Origin: Terriglobales bacterium | Lineage (GTDB): Bacteria; Acidobacteriota; Terriglobia; Terriglobales; Acidobacteriaceae | Direction: 5' to 3' | Length of the DNA stretch: 8,442 bases | Assembly (NCBI GenBank): GCA_030043575.1 | Contig: JASHXK010000327.1 | Coordinates: forward strand, 1 to 8,442 | In this document: piece after piece, positions 6,231 through 8,442 of the stretch | Layout of the letters: every line of letters starts with the position of its first letter | Numbering within the stretch: position 1 is the first letter of the stretch | The notes under the pieces: model-generated | Told to the model about the DNA's origin: nothing | Database searches by the model: none | What the model saw: the letters and a program-made list of their open reading frames with translations, nothing else | Made by a program: the position numbers and the translations under genes

Positions 6231-7400
6231 ATGCGACGGGTGTACGTCGACAATAACGCTACCACTCCGCTGCTGCCCGAAGTCTTCGAGGCGATGCGTC
6301 CCTACTTCGGCGAGAAGTTCGGCAACGCCTCCTCGATTCATCAGCAGGGTCAGCAGGCGCGCTCCGCCGTAGAGCGCGCTCGTGAGCAGGTTGCGGAGCT
6401 GCTGAATTGTCGCGCGGCGGAGGTTGTCTTCACCAGCGGCGGTACCGAGGGCGACAATCTCGCGCTGTTCGGCATGACCGCTGCGGGCGATCACGTCATC
6501 ACTTCGTCGATCGAGCACCATGCCGTGCTCAATTCGTGCAATCGGCTGGAGGCGATGGGCTGCTCGGTTACCTACTTGCCGGTAGACGGGCGCGGGCTGG
6601 TCGATCCCGATGACATTCGTCGCGCGCTGCGGCCAGAGACGAAGCTCATCAGCATCATGTTCGCCAACAACGAGACTGGCGTGCTGCAGGCCATAAACGA
6701 GATCGGCAGGATCGCTGCCGAAGCCGACGTCTACTTCCATACTGATGCGGTGCAAGCAGCGGGGAAGGTTCCGATTGATGTGAAGGAGATTGGCTGCGAT
6801 CTGCTGACGATTTCGGCGCACAAGTTTCATGGGCCGCAGGGCACAGGAGCTCTGTTTGTGCGCAAGGGAACGCTGCTGCAGCCGCTCTTCTATGGCGGAC
6901 GCCATGAGCGCTCGCGCCGCGCGGGAACGGAGAACGTGGCGGGAATCGTTGGTTTGGGCAAGGCAGCGGAACTTGCGCGTAGCGGCCTTACCGACGGCAA
7001 GGTCGCGAAAATCGCGGCGTTGCGTGATCGGCTGGAGAACACGATTCTCCAGAACATCGATCAGGTGGCTGTGAACGGGGGTGGCGCGTCGCGCACGCCG
7101 AACACCGCTAACCTTAGCTTCGACTGCATTGAGGGCGAGGCGATGGTGATCGCACTTGACCTGAAGGGATTGGCAGTCTCCACTGGTGCTGCGTGTTCCT
7201 CGGGGGCGATTGAGCCGTCGCATGTGCTGACGGCGATGGGCCTGTCGCCCGACCGCGCGCGCGGCAGCATCCGCTTCAGCCTGGGCAAGCAGACGACGGA
7301 CGAGGAGGTGGACTTCGCGCTGCAGCTGGTGCCGGAAGTGGTGAGTAGGTTGCGTGAAATCAGCCCGGTTTGGAAGACTGCTGCGACGCTGCGAAACTAG
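6231..7400 (+). CDS. Cysteine desulfurase, NifS/IscS class
   Basis: This is a 389-residue PLP enzyme of fold type I. YVDNNATTP (5-13) opens the protein. It has GGTEGDNLAL (70-79), EHHAVL with His96 stacking on PLP, ANNETG (145-150), FHTDAVQAAGK with Asp172 and Gln175 (169-179), and SAHKFHGPQG with the Schiff-base Lys198. RRAGTEN (229-235) and the catalytic Cys322 in GAACSSGAIEPSHVL follow. The ACSSG loop and the length fit class I desulfurases. It converts L-cysteine to L-alanine, leaving a persulfide on the catalytic Cys for Fe-S assembly or tRNA thiolation. The tRNA 2-thiouridylase gene mnmA lies downstream on the same strand, so supplying sulfur to MnmA is the likely role. No iscU or iscR is present here. 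NifS versus IscS cannot be settled by sequence alone, so no symbol is given. The gene normally neighbouring it is separated by the odd 7401-8093 insert. Confidence 0.95.
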   Translation: MRRVYVDNNATTPLLPEVFEAMRPYFGEKFGNASSIHQQGQQARSAVERAREQVAELLNCRAAEVVFTSGGTEGDNLALFGMTAAGDHVITSSIEHHAVLNSCNRLEAMGCSVTYLPVDGRGLVDPDDIRRALRPETKLISIMFANNETGVLQAINEIGRIAAEADVYFHTDAVQAAGKVPIDVKEIGCDLLTISAHKFHGPQGTGALFVRKGTLLQPLFYGGRHERSRRAGTENVAGIVGLGKAAELARSGLTDGKVAKIAALRDRLENTILQNIDQVAVNGGGASRTPNTANLSFDCIEGEAMVIALDLKGLAVSTGAACSSGAIEPSHVLTAMGLSPDRARGSIRFSLGKQTTDEEVDFALQLVPEVVSRLREISPVWKTAATLRN

Positions 7401-7403
7401 TCA

Positions 7404-7574
7404 TTGGGCAATCGAGAACAAAACCGCCACTTCCGGGACGCCGTACGCGAGATCGGGCGGAGAATCGGCAGGGAGCTAAGCCCTCAGGAATGGGATCGCC
7501 TGCATCGAGAGGTTAGCAAGAAGAACTACTCTTTCGAGGAAATTGTGGATATTGGCATGGCAATGTTCGGATAA
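7404..7574 (+). CDS. Small ORF like the C-terminal tail of a polymorphic toxin; probable remnant
   Basis: This 56-residue frame begins at TTG, one codon after the desulfurase TAG and in the same frame. It reads NREQNRHFRDAVREIGRRIG (residues 3-22), then ELSPQEWDRLHREVS (24-38) and NYSFEEIVDIGMAMFG (41-56). This arrangement ('...FRDAVREI.R.IGR.LS..E...LH..VS...YSFEEIVDIG..MF') resembles, from memory, the last helices of LXG/Rhs/CDI-type toxins. A separate immunity-like gene starts 10 bases after its stop, as in toxin-immunity pairs. No secretion domain, catalytic motif or Shine-Dalgarno sequence is seen, and no in-frame ATG exists near the N-terminus, so it is likely a broken or displaced toxin end. 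It could instead be a short independent protein or a readthrough extension of the desulfurase. Confidence 0.5.
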   Translation: MGNREQNRHFRDAVREIGRRIGRELSPQEWDRLHREVSKKNYSFEEIVDIGMAMFG

Positions 7575-7584
7575 TCAGTGGAAT

Positions 7585-8097
7585 ATGAAGGCGGATACTG
7601 TAAACCACATACGTTCGGCGTCGACACGGGGCAAGAGGCGGAGTACGTCCTCCGTCCGCGTTCGGGACTATTTTGCGCCGATAGAAGGTCACCGGCCCTG
7701 GCGTGTGCGCTTGGGAGTGGGGAGTTTCTTGACTTTTGAGTTCGGGCCGAAGATTCGTGCAAACGGGCACGAACACGGCTCGTGGCATCTGTGGGTGTAT
7801 ATGTCAAATTGGTCGTTACAACATCGGGACCGCCAACTGGTCAATTCCAATTCTGACAGACACGCAATCTCTGTGGCAGTGAGGCGATTGGAGCAAGCCG
7901 ATTTCGAGGGAGTGGATTTTAGATCTGATACTTCAACAACGACATTTAAGTTTGGCGACTTTCGACTAAGGGTAAGTCCAGCAGACTATCTCGAAAACCC
8001 AGATGAACATGACAGCTACTGGCTGTTTTTTATGCCTGAGCATTGCCTCCTCAGCGCCGGACCAGACGGAATCAAGGTCGGACGATCCGATACATGA
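7585..8097 (+). CDS. Putative immunity-type protein of a toxin-immunity remnant
   Basis: This 170-residue soluble protein has no signal peptide or membrane helix. The N-terminus (1-40) is basic and Ser/Thr-rich. The core runs GSFLTFEFGPKI, GSWHLWVYMSNWSL, LVNSNSDRHAISVAVRRLEQADFEGVDF, TTTFKFGDFRLRVSP, and DSYWLFFMPEHCLLSAGPDGI. This alternation of beta strands, a 'W.LW....W.L' pair, one helix ending 'VRRLE', and 'TTTFKF..F.L...P' with a closing 'WLFF.P...L...PDG' matches the form of predicted immunity proteins beside toxin tails; this is recalled, not searched. ATG 7585 follows GTGGAA and lies 10 bases after the toxin-like frame. The frame stays open upstream to TTG 7543, which would overlap that frame. 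Base use is foreign: 110 G+C in 240 bases at 7801-8040. Its TGA overlaps the mnmA ATG (ATGA). Confidence 0.7.
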   Translation: MKADTVNHIRSASTRGKRRSTSSVRVRDYFAPIEGHRPWRVRLGVGSFLTFEFGPKIRANGHEHGSWHLWVYMSNWSLQHRDRQLVNSNSDRHAISVAVRRLEQADFEGVDFRSDTSTTTFKFGDFRLRVSPADYLENPDEHDSYWLFFMPEHCLLSAGPDGIKVGRSDT

Positions 8098-8442
8098 CAC
8101 CAGTTTCCTCAACTACTATCGCCGTGGCCATGTCGGGCGGTGTGGATTCTTCCACCGTCGCGGCGATGTTGTGTCAGCAGGGGTACCACGTTGTGGGACT
8201 CACGCTGCAGTTGTGGAACCAGCGCCGCCTGGCCGGCAAGAACGGCATGCCCGAGTCGGTGCAGGGACGCTGCTGCTCCATCGACGATGTTTACGACGCG
8301 CGCCGCGTCGCCGAGACGTTGGGCATTCCTTATTACGTCGTCAATGAGGAGGAGCGTTTCGAGCGCGACGTGGTGCGGCCGTTCGTCGCAGAATATCTGA
8401 ACGGGCGCACGCCCATCCCCTGCAGCCTGTGCAACAACCATC
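8094..8442 (+). CDS. mnmA: tRNA-specific 2-thiouridylase MnmA, N-terminal part (cut by window edge)
   Basis: The frame from ATG 8094 is open for 116 codons to the window end. It begins with the PP-loop VAMSGGVDSSTVAAML (11-26) that binds ATP. GRCCSIDDVYDARRVAETLGIPYYVVN (58-84) and the FVAEYLNGRTPIPCSLCNN block (97-115) follow; Cys113 in LCN corresponds to the catalytic Cys102 of Escherichia coli. MnmA adenylates uridine 34 of tRNA for Lys, Glu and Gln and installs sulfur relayed from a cysteine desulfurase, such as the one encoded upstream. The neighbouring residue that is Asp99 in Escherichia coli (PNPD..CN) is Cys110 here (PIPC..CN), as in forms proposed to carry an iron-sulfur cluster. 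Met13 is an alternative start, but 8094 gives the usual short lead before the loop. The ATG overlaps the stop of the preceding immunity-like gene by four bases; only a weak, distant AAGG precedes it. Confidence 0.95.
   Translation, partial: MTPVSSTTIAVAMSGGVDSSTVAAMLCQQGYHVVGLTLQLWNQRRLAGKNGMPESVQGRCCSIDDVYDARRVAETLGIPYYVVNEEERFERDVVRPFVAEYLNGRTPIPCSLCNNH

Noticed and set aside
6144..7223. Long open frame (359 codons) on the minus strand opposite the cysteine desulfurase
   Set aside because: It lies almost wholly within the desulfurase gene, which has all its catalytic motifs; the antisense product has no family features.

Overview
The window looks like chromosomal DNA from a GC-rich (roughly 60%) soil-type bacterium, most likely an Acidobacteriota (Terriglobia/Koribacter-like). 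The placement rests on three things: the style of the proteins (a LecA-like/LssY_C secreted protein, a HIR-type SPFH protein, a 'GRCC...TPIPC' MnmA), the 'gcacgcctgaaggcgtgc' interspersed palindromes that I associate with that phylum, and the overall coding style. It is inference from memory, not a database result.

Layout. 1-223 (-) is the start of a UbiX-type flavin prenyltransferase, cut by the window edge. It diverges from 474-1223 (+), a LarB-type carboxylase of nickel-pincer cofactor synthesis. The gap between them holds a large nested inverted repeat (236-388) and a degenerate heptamer repeat (434-468). A decayed half copy of the inverted repeat follows larB (1232-1304). 1399-2529 (+) is a secreted, probably lipid-anchored protein with a LecA-like N-terminal domain and an LssY C-terminal domain. 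It converges on 2574-3569 (-), a membrane-anchored SPFH protein of the HIR subfamily. Divergent from that is 3868-4632 (+), an unrecognised membrane-anchored protein rich in His and Met. It converges on a two-gene minus-strand unit: a PP2C phosphatase (5157-5969) and a small three-helix membrane protein (4663-5160) whose start overlaps the phosphatase stop by 4 bases.

After a 261-base leader comes a cysteine desulfurase of the NifS/IscS class (6231-7400, +), and the window ends in mnmA (8094-8442, +, partial). These two enzymes belong to one pathway: the desulfurase mobilises cysteine sulfur and MnmA places it on uridine 34 of tRNA.

The most unusual part lies between those two genes. 7404-7574 encodes 56 residues resembling the extreme C-terminal tail of a secreted polymorphic toxin. 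Ten bases later 7585-8097 encodes a 170-residue protein with the look of a cognate immunity protein. The latter is AT-richer than its surroundings (110 G+C of 240 bases by hand count at 7801-8040, against 41/60 and 43/60 in sampled stretches of the flanking genes), and its stop codon overlaps the mnmA start codon (ATGA). I read it as a horizontally acquired toxin-tail/immunity remnant spliced into a sulfur-transfer/tRNA-thiolation operon. No rRNA, tRNA, CRISPR array or transposase was seen.
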